Assembly (NCBI GenBank): GCA_003979155.1
Contig: RYWL01000008.1
Coordinates: forward strand, 1-43,015
From: Muribaculaceae bacterium
GTDB taxonomy: Bacteria; Bacteroidota; Bacteroidia; Bacteroidales; Muribaculaceae
Reading direction: 5' to 3'
DNA: 43,015 nucleotides
Position 1 is the first letter of the stretch. Each line of letters begins with the position of its first letter. Shown here piece by piece: positions 24,983 to 33,466 of this stretch. A program made the translations under genes and the position numbers. The notes beneath the pieces were generated by a model. That model ran no database searches, had not been told where the DNA came from, and saw nothing but the letters and a program-made list of their open reading frames with translations.

Positions 24983-27019
24983 TTATAATGTTTGTCCCGT
25001 CCGGTTGGTGCGTTGTCCGCGCGAATTGCGTCCGGTGCGGTCGAAGGGATTGTAATTCATATCCTCCTCGCTGGTGTCGTCTTCATCGTCCTGTCCGGGC
25101 GATTTCTCGCCGCGCTTGAGCTTTGGCTTGTTTTTCTTTACCGCATAAGGCTTCTGTGCATCGACGGGTAGCTCGTCAACAATCCATGTCTGCTCTATGT
25201 CCCAGTTCTTTTTCAACTCGAGTTTTTTTGCGAAGTAATACACTTCTTCCGGCTGCATGGCAATGGAGTCGACAGGATTGCCGGTATCCCATTTACCGTT
25301 GGCGTTGCTGTCGATGAACAGCCTGGCGTAGTAAGTGCCCGGATTGAGAAATTTCAAGAGCACATCGCTTTCGCCGGCGGCTTTTATGCCTCGGTATTGC
25401 GGCGCATCCGAGCTGTTGAGCAGCTCTACCACCACTTGTACGGAGTCAAGTCCGGGGAGTGTGAAGCGAAGGCTGGAGTAGTCTTCGGGGGGACGCACGG
25501 TGAATTCCTGCTTCAGAGGGCGGTTCCACGTGTTGTAGATGCTGTGTATGGCCAGCGAGTCGATTGTGAAGCGATATTTGTCGTTTCCTTTCCATTCCAG
25601 GTCGATGCGGCGGCGCATGAGCGGATTGAGACTGTCGGTCTGAATTTTGAAGGGAACAGCCTGCCAGAGCGTGTCGACAAGTATATCCATATGCACGCCG
25701 GCGGTGTCGATTGTAGCGATTGGTGCTACGGCCTCGAAATAAAACGGACGGTTGAGCTCCTGTGTGCCGCCGGGCTGTTTCATGCCCAGATATTCCAGGT
25801 CGGGCGGCGGCAGGAATGTGGTGTCGCCCGTAATCGTGTCGACGATAAATGCAGGCTTGGCGTCTTTCTTTTTCTTGTCTTTCTTATTCTCTTTGGGAGT
25901 TTTGAAGAAAAAGCGCAGTGTGTCGGTGGTCCACACAATACGGTCGGCGGTATCTGTCTTGAGATAATTCACGGCAAGGCGCAGTGAGTCTGCATTCATC
26001 ACCACGGTGTCGGCAATCCAGTACTCAAGAGAGTCGAGAGTGGCATTGGCCTTCAGCATAGCCCATTCGTCGATGCTCCGGCCTATGTCGGGAGCTCCGT
26101 CGGCGATTGTTATACAGGGCAGGGTGTCCATCGGTGCGGAGAAACGCAAGATGATTCGCCGCCGGTCTTCGCGTTTGCTGTCGGTCATATACAGAGGTTT
26201 GTATCCCACGTTGAACCACGTCAGCAGCAGGTCGTTGGGCATATAGCGTATACCCGGATGCGATACGAGCGAATCTTCGCCGTTTGCGGCGAAAAGGGTG
26301 TCGGTGACAGTTATGGCTTCAGTAGTGGGCGACACGTATTCGTCATAGAAGGCCACGTCTTCCGACTTGTCCCAGTGGTAGTCGCGGTTTACGTCGTTGA
26401 TTGCGAAAATGCGGTATTTGCCCGGTTTGAGATTGCGTATTGTGAACTGTCCGAGCTGGTTGGTGCGTGCAATACGGTCGAACGGCTGTGTAGTGAGCGA
26501 CGTGTCGGTGTAGTTCGAATAAGCACCTACGAGCATGCCCTGGGCCGGCTCGAGATTTTCGGCCTGAAGCACTATGCCCGATATGCGGAGGGTGTCGAGG
26601 GTGTCGCCGGTGCTGAAGTCTATGGCGAATCCATCAAGGATATTGCCTTCATTGAGGTCTTTTATGGCATCTGCGAAGTCAACGGTATATGTGGTATTGG
26701 GCAGCAGAGTGTCCTGAAAGTCGACGGTGAGGCGCCGTCCGTTGGCCGATACGCGGGGCGGTGTTTTCTGAGCCGGCGATACAACGACTTTTGAAAACGC
26801 GTCTTCGAGCTGTATGTTTTCGTCAAATGTGGCTGTGAGACGGTTCTTATTCACATTTGTGGCTCCTGGCATAGGGTCGGAGCGCATAAAAACAGGAGGC
26901 AGCTCGTCGCGAGCGCCCCCTTCGGGTCGCCCCATATTGGCACAGGCCGCAAACAATGCGGCCATACACAGCCAAACAAGTGCTCTCATGCCATTGGCGA
27001 TTCCTTTGTGATATGCCAT
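24983..27019 (-). CDS. Lipoprotein with bacterial Ig-like (Big_5) domain
   Basis: A 678-residue predicted lipoprotein. The signal peptide ends at LFAAC with Cys26, and a later ATG (residue 11) would also leave a signal peptide. The mature N-terminus ANMGRPEGGARDELPPVFMR and the following domain (about 38-145, NRLTATFDENIQLEDAFSKV, then YTVDFADAIKDLNEGN) look like Big_5. A second beta-domain follows (RTNQLGQFTIRNLKPGKYRI, then FAINDVNRDYHWD), resembling a carboxypeptidase-regulatory or SdrD-like fold that ends near residue 240. A Lys-rich run of the form KENKKDKKKKDAK lies near residue 380. The C-terminus is charged and disordered. Such proteins are common in Bacteroidetes as outer-membrane lipoproteins of unknown function. 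It lies 9 bp after the polyprenyl synthase gene. Confidence 0.82.
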   Translation of the reverse strand: MAYHKGIANGMRALVWLCMAALFAACANMGRPEGGARDELPPVFMRSDPMPGATNVNKNRLTATFDENIQLEDAFSKVVVSPAQKTPPRVSANGRRLTVDFQDTLLPNTTYTVDFADAIKDLNEGNILDGFAIDFSTGDTLDTLRISGIVLQAENLEPAQGMLVGAYSNYTDTSLTTQPFDRIARTNQLGQFTIRNLKPGKYRIFAINDVNRDYHWDKSEDVAFYDEYVSPTTEAITVTDTLFAANGEDSLVSHPGIRYMPNDLLLTWFNVGYKPLYMTDSKREDRRRIILRFSAPMDTLPCITIADGAPDIGRSIDEWAMLKANATLDSLEYWIADTVVMNADSLRLAVNYLKTDTADRIVWTTDTLRFFFKTPKENKKDKKKKDAKPAFIVDTITGDTTFLPPPDLEYLGMKQPGGTQELNRPFYFEAVAPIATIDTAGVHMDILVDTLWQAVPFKIQTDSLNPLMRRRIDLEWKGNDKYRFTIDSLAIHSIYNTWNRPLKQEFTVRPPEDYSSLRFTLPGLDSVQVVVELLNSSDAPQYRGIKAAGESDVLLKFLNPGTYYARLFIDSNANGKWDTGNPVDSIAMQPEEVYYFAKKLELKKNWDIEQTWIVDELPVDAQKPYAVKKNKPKLKRGEKSPGQDDEDDTSEEDMNYNPFDRTGRNSRGQRTNRTGQTL

Positions 27020-27028
27020 GTGAGGTGT

Positions 27029-28003
27029 TTAAAACTGGCGTTCAATGATAAAGTCGAACAGCTCGGCAAGCTCGTCGCGGATGGGCGACTGGGGCAGCGT
27101 TGCCAGGCCGGCAACAGCATTTTCGCGAAGCTCAAGCATCACTTCGAAAGCATAGTCGATGCCGCCGTTGTCGCGTGCGAATGCCTGTATGAAGCTTATT
27201 TCCTCGTCGCTGAGGCTGTCTTTTGCCAGCAGGGCACATACATGGGCGTGGCCGGGGGTTGATTTGTCTTCAAGTGCGTGAAGCAGCGGAAGTGTCACCT
27301 TGCCTTCGCGGAGGTCGTTTCCGGTGGGCTTGCCTATCTGTTCGGCCGGATAGTAGTCGAACACGTCATCGCGGATTTGGAAACAGCGACCAAACAGCAA
27401 GGCGTATTGAGCCAGTATTTTCCGGGCTTCGTCGGGGGCTCCGGCGGCGAAACATCCCATTTCGGCGCTCGACACGAATAGCGATGCTGTCTTATAGTCT
27501 ATAATGCGGAAATAACCGTTGATGTCGAGGGTGTGCTCGCGTGCGTTGTATATCTGGTCGATTTCGCCGAGAGATAGCTGACGGCCGAGCTTGCACAGCG
27601 ACTCGACAATACGTATGTCGCCGGTCGATATGGCCTCCTGCATGGCCGACGAAGTGAAGTAGTCGCCGGCGAGTACGGCTATGTGATTGTCCCATACAGC
27701 ATTGACTGTGGGCTGGCTGCGACGGGTCATGGAGTTGTCTACCACATCGTCGTGTATCAGCGATGCATTGTGAAGCAGTTCTACAGAGGCTGCCGCTGAA
27801 AGCACCTTGTCGTCAATTTTTCCGAACAAGCCGGCGCACATCATAAGCAACAGTGGGCGGAGTTGTTTGCCGCGGGTTCGCAGCAGCGACAGCACTATAT
27901 TGCTCATCAAAGAGTTGTCGGTCTGTAGAACCCTCCTGATGCGCTCGTTGAGCTGCTCGAGTTCGGTGGCGTGGATGCGGTTTATTGTTTTAAGCGTTGT
28001 CAT
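27029..28003 (-). CDS. Polyprenyl diphosphate synthase (trans, long-chain)
   Basis: This 324-residue cytoplasmic enzyme condenses isopentenyl diphosphate with allylic diphosphates, probably to make the menaquinone side chain. The first Asp-rich motif is DDVVD (85-89) in HNASLIHDDVVDNSMTRR, and the second is DDVFD (212-216) in GRCFQIRDDVFDYYPAEQ. The substrate-binding GKQLRPLLLMM (45-55) is present. The residues just before the first motif, Ala80-Ser81, are small, which favours a long product, so an octaprenyl (IspB-like) type is likely; the exact chain length cannot be read. First gene of the long minus-strand train, with a -7 box 18 bp upstream. Confidence 0.93.
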   Translation of the reverse strand: MTTLKTINRIHATELEQLNERIRRVLQTDNSLMSNIVLSLLRTRGKQLRPLLLMMCAGLFGKIDDKVLSAAASVELLHNASLIHDDVVDNSMTRRSQPTVNAVWDNHIAVLAGDYFTSSAMQEAISTGDIRIVESLCKLGRQLSLGEIDQIYNAREHTLDINGYFRIIDYKTASLFVSSAEMGCFAAGAPDEARKILAQYALLFGRCFQIRDDVFDYYPAEQIGKPTGNDLREGKVTLPLLHALEDKSTPGHAHVCALLAKDSLSDEEISFIQAFARDNGGIDYAFEVMLELRENAVAGLATLPQSPIRDELAELFDFIIERQF

Positions 28004-28019
28004 GTATGCACATTAATTC

Positions 28020-28088
28020 GCAAAATTACAAAAAAATCGACAATTGCGCCTCACTTACGCGTAAAAACGATTTTTTTTGTAATTTTGC
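28020..28088. repeat. Inverted repeat holding two divergent promoter -7 boxes
   Basis: The left arm (28020-28039) and the right arm (28068-28088) are complementary over 20 bases, apart from one extra T in the right arm, with a 28-bp spacer. Each arm has, reading outward, the box TAATTTTG: 28021-28028 on the minus strand toward the polyprenyl synthase gene, and 28080-28087 on the plus strand toward the GH18-like gene. No TTTG lies at the -33 distance for either box. The symmetry suggests that one regulator or structure could control both genes, although A/T tracts also make chance repeats easier. Confidence 0.6.
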
Positions 28089-28132
28089 TTCATGCAGTGC
28101 ATCTAATCAATTTATTAATCATTATCATAAGT

Positions 28133-29050
28133 ATGAAATCAGGCTTTACACATCTGCTTTTATTGTCGGTTTTGCTTTTGGCCGGAGCTGCCGATTTATA
28201 TGCCCAGTCGGCGATTTATGCGTGCGGTCATATACGCCGAAACAGAGAGACGGCAATTGATAACCTGCGTATGTCGGGCTATACCACGGCAATTCTCTTC
28301 AATGTGAATGTGGAGGAAGACGGCTCGCTGACCACGGATTATAACTGGAGCACTCAGACACCTGCCGAAGCCGGAGGTGTTATATGCCGCGACGGCGTTT
28401 ACGTTTTCGCCGAATGCCAGCCGCAATATGTAGGCGATGTGCAGTCGCTGCTTAAGCAGCCTACGTCTATCAACCGTCTGGAAATATGTATCGGCGGCTG
28501 GGAAAATGGCTCTTACGGAAATATCAAGAAAATTATCGAGCGCGACGGCATCGGCGAGGAGACCGTGCTCTACCGCAATTTCAAGGCTCTCAAGGAGGCT
28601 ATTCCCGAAATCGTGGCAGTAAACAACGACCAGGAGCAGGATTATAATCTAGAGGAGTCCGTGGCATTCCACCGCATGCTTGCCGACATTGGGTTCAAGA
28701 CAACAATAGCTCCATATACAAATAAACAGTATTGGGAAAAATTTGTGGCTAAGCTCAACGAGGCTGCACCCGGTGCGTGCGAGCTCGTATACCTTCAGAT
28801 ATATGGCGGCGGCGCACGCAACAAGCCTGCCGACTGGAAAGTCTTCGGAAACATACCCATGTATGTGGGCTTTGACTGCGAGGCCAGCTCCGACATCGAG
28901 GCCATGAAACGACGCTTCAAAAATTGGCGCGACAACGATGGCGCTGTCGGCGGTTTCCTCTGGAATTATAATAGCGAGGCTCGCAACCACAAGGAGTGGG
29001 CCGGTGAGATAAACCGTATTTTCGGTCCTCAGGCTACTGCCGCCGAGTAA
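28133..29050 (+). CDS. Secreted GH18-like (chitinase-fold) protein
   Basis: A 305-residue protein started at the ATG at 28133 (MKSGFTHLLLLSVLLLAGAA); the frame is open upstream but that stretch covers the promoter repeat. A signal peptide ends near ADLYAQ (25). LEICIGGWENGSYG (117-130) resembles the third strand SxGG motif of GH18 enzymes. VAVNNDQEQDYN (161-172) stands where the DxxDxDxE catalytic motif belongs and keeps only Asp166 and Glu168. LVYLQIYGGGARN and GAVGGFLWNYNSEA (270-283) fit later strands, with Trp277 as the barrel-floor aromatic. It is therefore a chitinase-like or endo-beta-N-acetylglucosaminidase-like fold with a reduced motif; activity is uncertain. The gene stands alone between a divergent promoter and a convergent terminator. 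Confidence 0.65.
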   Translation: MKSGFTHLLLLSVLLLAGAADLYAQSAIYACGHIRRNRETAIDNLRMSGYTTAILFNVNVEEDGSLTTDYNWSTQTPAEAGGVICRDGVYVFAECQPQYVGDVQSLLKQPTSINRLEICIGGWENGSYGNIKKIIERDGIGEETVLYRNFKALKEAIPEIVAVNNDQEQDYNLEESVAFHRMLADIGFKTTIAPYTNKQYWEKFVAKLNEAAPGACELVYLQIYGGGARNKPADWKVFGNIPMYVGFDCEASSDIEAMKRRFKNWRDNDGAVGGFLWNYNSEARNHKEWAGEINRIFGPQATAAE

Positions 29051-29056
29051 AGTCAA

Positions 29057-29110
29057 CAACAAATAAAAATCAATTCCCGGCAATGGTCGGGAATTGATTT
29101 TTATTTGTTG
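29057..29110. terminator. Long bidirectional terminator
   Basis: Arms of 23 bases (29057-29079 and 29088-29110) are perfectly complementary around an 8-base loop. The GC-rich top is TTCCCG/CGGGAA and the A/T-rich base gives U-runs in both directions. It lies between the stops of the GH18-like gene and the convergent YbjN-like gene, and serves both. Confidence 0.9.
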
Positions 29111-29132
29111 CTTGCCTGATTCAGGCCAATGT

Positions 29133-29537
29133 TTATTTGTCGTCGGGAAGCTCAAGCTCTACAAAGGCCCTCCATATGTTGCCGATTGTGAGTTTGAGAC
29201 AGTTTTCCACGATGTACTCTTTCGATACTTCTTCGTCGAGAAGAAAAGAGTACTCCATGCGTATTTCGCCGTTGCGCACTGTGGCAATGGGCATCATGCG
29301 GCGACAGTTGTGCCTGTTTACCATATAAAGAGGGTCGAGGCCTTCTGCCGGCTTGTAATCGGGAGCGCCGGCCTGAAACCGGAGATAGTTGTTGCGCACT
29401 ACCACGAATATATATACATCGTGGCCGAAGTCTCGGTCGGCCTCCTGGAGTATTATCAGGTCGCCGTCTTCGTCGGTCTGGGGGCTTATGTGCAGCTCTT
29501 CGAGATAGCTGCGTATGAGCTCTGTGTCGATGTTCAT
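29133..29537 (-). CDS. YbjN-domain-like small protein
   Basis: A 134-residue acidic cytoplasmic protein. IRSYLEELHISPQTDEDGDL, DVYIFVVVRNNYLRFQAG and YMVNRHNCRRMMPIATVRNG fit the YbjN/type III secretion chaperone-like fold, in which a long helix is followed by an antiparallel sheet. The family has been called a putative sensory transduction regulator; its function is not established. It starts 14 bp after cysS, so it is probably cotranscribed with it, and ends at the long bidirectional terminator. Confidence 0.65.
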   Translation of the reverse strand: MNIDTELIRSYLEELHISPQTDEDGDLIILQEADRDFGHDVYIFVVVRNNYLRFQAGAPDYKPAEGLDPLYMVNRHNCRRMMPIATVRNGEIRMEYSFLLDEEVSKEYIVENCLKLTIGNIWRAFVELELPDDK

Positions 29538-29551
29538 GCGTCGTTATTTTG

Positions 29552-31030
29552 TCAGAGCGACCATTCGACACCGTCTTTGGTGTCTTTCACCGTGAAGCCG
29601 ATGGCTGCAAGGCGGTCGCGGATAAGGTCGGAAGTGGCCCAGTCTTTGTTTTTCTTTGCATTTGAGCGTATGTCGAGCACAAGGTCAACGGCCTCGCGGT
29701 AAGGTTTCATGGTCGAAGCCGTATCGCCTTTGCCTCCGTCGGGCATTATGCCGAGAATTTCAATGAGGAAAGTATCCATAAGCTTGCGCAGAGTGTCGAT
29801 GTCGGCCTGTGTGGCGGAGCCGGCATGGTCTTTCACTTGGTTGATAATGCGCACGGCCTCGAAAAGCACGCCGATGAGCACCGGTGTGTTCAGGTCATCG
29901 TCCATGGCGGCGTATGCCTGCTCTTCGAGCTTGCTTACATCTACAGTCGAGGTCTCCGATGCTTTCAGTTCGCCGAGACGGCGGTATCCGTCGAGCATGC
30001 GTCCGAGTGCGGTTTCGGCGGCTTTGAGGGCTTCGTTCGAGAAGTCGACGGTGCCTCTATAGTGAGCCTGGAGAATGAAGAAACGGATTGTCATGGGCGA
30101 GTATGCCTGCTCCAGCAGCGGATGGTTGCCGGTGAAGAACTCGTCGAGGGTGATGAAATTGCCCAGCGACTTGCCCATTTTTTTCCCGTTGATAGTAATC
30201 ATGTTGTTGTGCATCCAGTAGTGCACTGCCGGGGCATGATTGTGGGCCACGCTCTGCGCTATCTCGCATTCGTGGTGAGGAAATTTGAGGTCCATGCCGC
30301 CGCCGTGTATGTCAAATTCCTTTCCGAGATATTTTTCGCTCATGGTGGAGCATTCGAGGTGCCAGCCCGGGAAGCCTTCGCTCCAGGGCGAGGGCCAGTG
30401 CATTATGTGCTCCGGAGACGCTTTTTTCCACAGCGCGAAGTCGGCCGGATTGCGCTTTTCGCTTTGGCCGTCGAGTTGGCGTGTCGTGGCGAGAAGTTCG
30501 TCTATGTTTCGACCCGAAAGGCGGCCGTAGCCGTAGTCTTTGTTGAATTTGGGCACATCGAAATATACGGAGCCTTCGCTAACATATGCATAGCCGCTGT
30601 CGAGAATAGACTTGATATACTCAATCTGCTCTATGATATGGCCTGAGGCGTGCGGCTCGATTGACGGCGGAAGCACGTTGAGGGCATCCATGGCCTTGTG
30701 GTAGCGTATGAGATAGTGCTGCACAACTTCCATGGGCTCAAGCTGTTCGAGCCGCGCTTTCTTGGCTATTTTGTCTTCGCCCTCGTCGGCGTCGTGTTCC
30801 AGGTGACCGACGTCGGTGATGTTGCGCACGTAGCGCACTTTGTAGCCCAGATGCGTGAGGTAGCGGAAGACGATGTCGAAAGTAATGGCCGGACGGGCAT
30901 GGCCCAGATGGCCGTCGCCGTAAACCGTGGGGCCGCAGACATACATGCCTACCATGGGGGCGTGAAGTGGCTTGAACAATTCTTTGGTGCGGCTCATCGA
31001 ATTGTATATGGAGAACTGATTGTCTTTCAT
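29552..31030 (-). CDS. cysS: Cysteinyl-tRNA synthetase
   Basis: This 492-residue class I synthetase charges tRNA-Cys. [19 protein letters not shown] contains the first zinc-ligand Cys and the HIGH motif as HLGH (41-44). [16 protein letters not shown] and [20 protein letters not shown] are the zinc-binding family signatures. [10 protein letters not shown] near residue 285 is the KMSKS loop. The C-terminal DALR-type helical bundle ends in GVEWSL. Length and motifs are normal. It starts 73 bp after the DUF3467 gene, the largest gap in its row of genes. Confidence 0.97.
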   Translation of the reverse strand: MKDNQFSIYNSMSRTKELFKPLHAPMVGMYVCGPTVYGDGHLGHARPAITFDIVFRYLTHLGYKVRYVRNITDVGHLEHDADEGEDKIAKKARLEQLEPMEVVQHYLIRYHKAMDALNVLPPSIEPHASGHIIEQIEYIKSILDSGYAYVSEGSVYFDVPKFNKDYGYGRLSGRNIDELLATTRQLDGQSEKRNPADFALWKKASPEHIMHWPSPWSEGFPGWHLECSTMSEKYLGKEFDIHGGGMDLKFPHHECEIAQSVAHNHAPAVHYWMHNNMITINGKKMGKSLGNFITLDEFFTGNHPLLEQAYSPMTIRFFILQAHYRGTVDFSNEALKAAETALGRMLDGYRRLGELKASETSTVDVSKLEEQAYAAMDDDLNTPVLIGVLFEAVRIINQVKDHAGSATQADIDTLRKLMDTFLIEILGIMPDGGKGDTASTMKPYREAVDLVLDIRSNAKKNKDWATSDLIRDRLAAIGFTVKDTKDGVEWSL

Positions 31031-31103
31031 TTGGCTCCGTAAATAATTGCGGAAGCCATGAGCCCGATTTCCGGACCCATGACTCCGCGTATGGTGGATT
31101 TAT

Positions 31104-31424
31104 TTATGCTTCGAAGGGGTTGGGGATGCCGCCGTTGCCGTTTTTGGGGGCGTTTGCGGGCACACGGTGCTTGATTTCGCCGAAGGTCTGCTCATATTTC
31201 TTTACATTGTCGCTGAGCGCGTAAAGAAGGTTCTTGGCGTTCTCGGGAGTCATGATTACTCGGCTCTGCACTTTTGCCTGAGGCATGTTGGGAGCAACGG
31301 CGATGAAGTCGATGAAGAATTCGTTGGGCGAGTGAGTGATTACCGCGAGGTTAGAGTAATGGCCTGCAGCCACTTCGGGTGTGAGCTCTATTTTGAGCTC
31401 CTGTTTTGCATTGTTGTTATCCAT
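31104..31424 (-). CDS. DUF3467 protein
   Basis: A 106-residue cytoplasmic protein. LKIELTPEVAAGHYSNLAVI, EFFIDFIAVAPNMPQAKVQS and RVIMTPENAKNLLYALSDNV are the hallmark of DUF3467, a small family common in Bacteroidetes and some other phyla. No function is known. The C-terminal tail is Pro/Asn/Gly-rich. The gene lies 13 bp after the NigD-like lipoprotein gene. Confidence 0.88.
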   Translation of the reverse strand: MDNNNAKQELKIELTPEVAAGHYSNLAVITHSPNEFFIDFIAVAPNMPQAKVQSRVIMTPENAKNLLYALSDNVKKYEQTFGEIKHRVPANAPKNGNGGIPNPFEA

Positions 31425-31437
31425 TATTTAAGTTTTA

Positions 31438-32148
31438 TTATTCTACGGGAATTTCCTGTGAGTGTCCGGGGCGGTTGATTGTGTAGGTCTTCGGGCCTTC
31501 GTTGATCTGATAGATAATGTTGAGGCCTTGTACGTTGGGGTCGGCCCACAGCTCGGTGAGCGAGTACGACATAAAGTATACGTAGCTTACGGGTGTTTGT
31601 GCGTAGCTGCCGTTGAACAAGATGTAAGCTGTTGGGAAAGTGTCGTTGATGGTCGATTCGTCAATAACCATTTTGATGGTTGCCGACTCGGGATACATCG
31701 ACGAGAAGAACTGTACGTTCACGTACTCGCCCGAGCGCTGAAGCACGGGTTTCGAGATTGTGCTGCTGAACCAGTTGCTGTTGTCGATGGCTTTGCCTAC
31801 AGGAATGGCTTTGCCGTTACCTGCTGTTCCGGTGATGCCGAGTACCTGAATTTCAGAGCTAACATATTGAGTGTTGGCATCGCTGCGGTACGAGATTGCA
31901 AGGCGGTCACCTACTTTTACGTTGTTGGGGTTGGCAGCCTGGTTTACTGTGAGTGTCACCAGTGGGCTGTCGTCTATTTTTCGGAATGTGAATTCGGTGG
32001 AGGCGCTGCCCATTGACGAAACAGTGACGATGTCGGTGAACACCGGACGGTTGTTTTCCGGATTATTGGGCTCATCGCTGTTGCAGGCGGTGAAAAGCGA
32101 TGCTGCCGCTACGGCGAGAAGGGAGTGGAAAATGTTTTTTGTTTGCAT
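31438..32148 (-). CDS. NigD-like lipoprotein
   Basis: A 236-residue predicted lipoprotein. The signal peptide MQTKNIFHSLLAVAAASLFT ends in a lipobox with Cys22, followed by NSDEPNNPENN. KVGDRLAISYRSDANTQYVS is an OB-like strand pattern that recalls the N-terminal domain of NigD-like proteins of Bacteroidetes. The C-terminal beta-rich half has VYFMSYSLTELWADP. NigD was named from a bacteriocin-associated region, but most relatives have no known role. I rate the family assignment as likely rather than certain. The gene lies 28 bp after the LolD-like gene. Confidence 0.6.
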   Translation of the reverse strand: MQTKNIFHSLLAVAAASLFTACNSDEPNNPENNRPVFTDIVTVSSMGSASTEFTFRKIDDSPLVTLTVNQAANPNNVKVGDRLAISYRSDANTQYVSSEIQVLGITGTAGNGKAIPVGKAIDNSNWFSSTISKPVLQRSGEYVNVQFFSSMYPESATIKMVIDESTINDTFPTAYILFNGSYAQTPVSYVYFMSYSLTELWADPNVQGLNIIYQINEGPKTYTINRPGHSQEIPVE

Positions 32149-32176
32149 GATTGATATCTGTTTTCTTTGAAGGTTA

Positions 32177-32851
32177 TTATTTGACTTTGCGGTCTACAGA
32201 TTTGATTGTGCCGTCGGCCATGTGGACTATAGTGTCGGAGTCGGCGGCGAGAGTCTCGTCGTGGGTAACGATAACAAAAGTCGCACCCATTGTGTCGCGC
32301 AGGTTGAAAAAGAGTTTGTGTAGCTCGGTTCTGTTGTGGCTGTCGAGGCTGCCCGAGGGTTCGTCGGCAAATATGACGCGCGGACTGTTGATTAGAGCCC
32401 GTGCAACCGCGGCTCGCTGGCACTCTCCGCCCGAAAGCTCCGACGGGCGGTGTTCGTCGCGTCCTTCGAGTCCGAGCCTGCCCAACAGCTGCCGGGCGCG
32501 GTCGAATGCCTCGCGGCGTTTTTGTCCGGCAATCAGCGCAGGCATCGCCACGTTCTCTACCAGATTGAACTCGGGCAGCAGCTGATGAAATTGAAACACA
32601 AAGCCGATGTTGAGGTTCCGGAAGCGCGATAAGGCATTGTCGGGGAGCGATGTCACGTCGGTGCCGTCGTAGAGCACGCTCCCGCCGCGGTCGGGCGACA
32701 TAAGTGTTCCTAAAATCTGAAGCAGTGTTGTCTTGCCGGCTCCGCTGGGGCCCACAATTGTAGTTATGCGCGATGACTCTATCTCGAGATTTATATCTTT
32801 GAGAACCTCAAGATTGCCGAACGTTTTGCTTATGTGGCTGGCTGCGAGCAC
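32177..32851 (-). CDS. lolD: ABC transporter ATPase, LolD-like
   Basis: A 224-residue nucleotide-binding subunit starting with GTG at 32851; no in-frame ATG precedes it before a stop. Walker A is GPSGAGKT (34-41), the signature is LSGGE (139-143), Walker B is VIFADEP (159-165), and the switch His is in [27 protein letters not shown] is typical of the MacB/LolD group, which powers LolCE release of lipoproteins from the inner membrane. No LolC or LolE permease is adjacent, which is common for Bacteroidales. It could also serve another MacB-type permease. It starts 12 bp after the SlyD-like gene. Confidence 0.8.
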   Translation of the reverse strand: MLAASHISKTFGNLEVLKDINLEIESSRITTIVGPSGAGKTTLLQILGTLMSPDRGGSVLYDGTDVTSLPDNALSRFRNLNIGFVFQFHQLLPEFNLVENVAMPALIAGQKRREAFDRARQLLGRLGLEGRDEHRPSELSGGECQRAAVARALINSPRVIFADEPSGSLDSHNRTELHKLFFNLRDTMGATFVIVTHDETLAADSDTIVHMADGTIKSVDRKVK

Positions 32852-32863
32852 CGGTCTACTCTC

Positions 32864-33424
32864 TTAGCATCCTCCGCAGCATCCGTCGCCGCAACTGCTT
32901 CCTTCTCCGCAACCGCCGCCACAACCTCCGCAGCATCCGTGCTGGGGGTTGAGTTCTTCTTCGGTGGCTTCGCGAACGGTGATTATTTCGCCTTTATAGT
33001 GCACGCGGTCTTTGGCCAAAGGATGGTTGAGGTCGAGCACCACGGCTTCGGGGGTGAGCTTTACCACTACGCCGTCGATGCGGTAGCCGTCGGGAGTCAT
33101 GAGGGGAATAAGAGCTCCGGGTGTGAACATCTCTTCTTTGAATTCTCCGTCGACAGTCATCTGCTCGCGGGGAATTGTGTAGATTTCTTCTTCGGAGTAG
33201 GGGCCGAACGCTTTGTCGGGGTCTGCCGTGAAGTCAAATTTATCGCCGGCTTTCATGCCCAGGAGGCCCTCGTCGAGGGCTTCGACAAAGCCGAGGGTTT
33301 TGCCGCACACTGCGCGGTCGGGGTCGTCGGCTGTGACTTCGTGTACGAGTGTTTCGCTGCCGTCGGCATTGATGCGGAACAGCTGATATGCTATTTCAAA
33401 GTATTTTCCGGGTTTGATTTCCAT
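32864..33424 (-). CDS. FKBP-type peptidyl-prolyl isomerase, SlyD-like, with Cys-rich tail
   Basis: This 186-residue protein matches the SlyD group: one FKBP domain interrupted by an IF chaperone domain. LGFVEALDEGLLGMKAGDKF and DFTADPDKAFGPYSEEEIYT are the FKBP and flap signatures. The insert and later strands include GVVVKLTPEAVVLDLNHPLA. The last 25 residues have eight Cys and many Gly (HGCCGGCGGGCGEG, then SSCGDGCCGGC). SlyD proteins often carry a metal-binding tail, His-rich in E. coli and sometimes Cys-rich elsewhere. Here it could bind nickel, zinc or copper, though no metal enzyme gene is adjacent. It sits between the C69 peptidase and lolD-like genes. Confidence 0.9.
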   Translation of the reverse strand: MEIKPGKYFEIAYQLFRINADGSETLVHEVTADDPDRAVCGKTLGFVEALDEGLLGMKAGDKFDFTADPDKAFGPYSEEEIYTIPREQMTVDGEFKEEMFTPGALIPLMTPDGYRIDGVVVKLTPEAVVLDLNHPLAKDRVHYKGEIITVREATEEELNPQHGCCGGCGGGCGEGSSCGDGCCGGC

Positions 33425-33466
33425 TTTATAAATAATAGGAGTTGTGTGTCTGTTTGTTGAAAAAAA

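Noticed and set aside
25523-25532. GTTCCACGTG, half of a parS-like site
   Set aside because: Only one arm matches; the other arm reads TTGT instead of GAAC. It lies inside the Ig-like lipoprotein gene and is likely chance.
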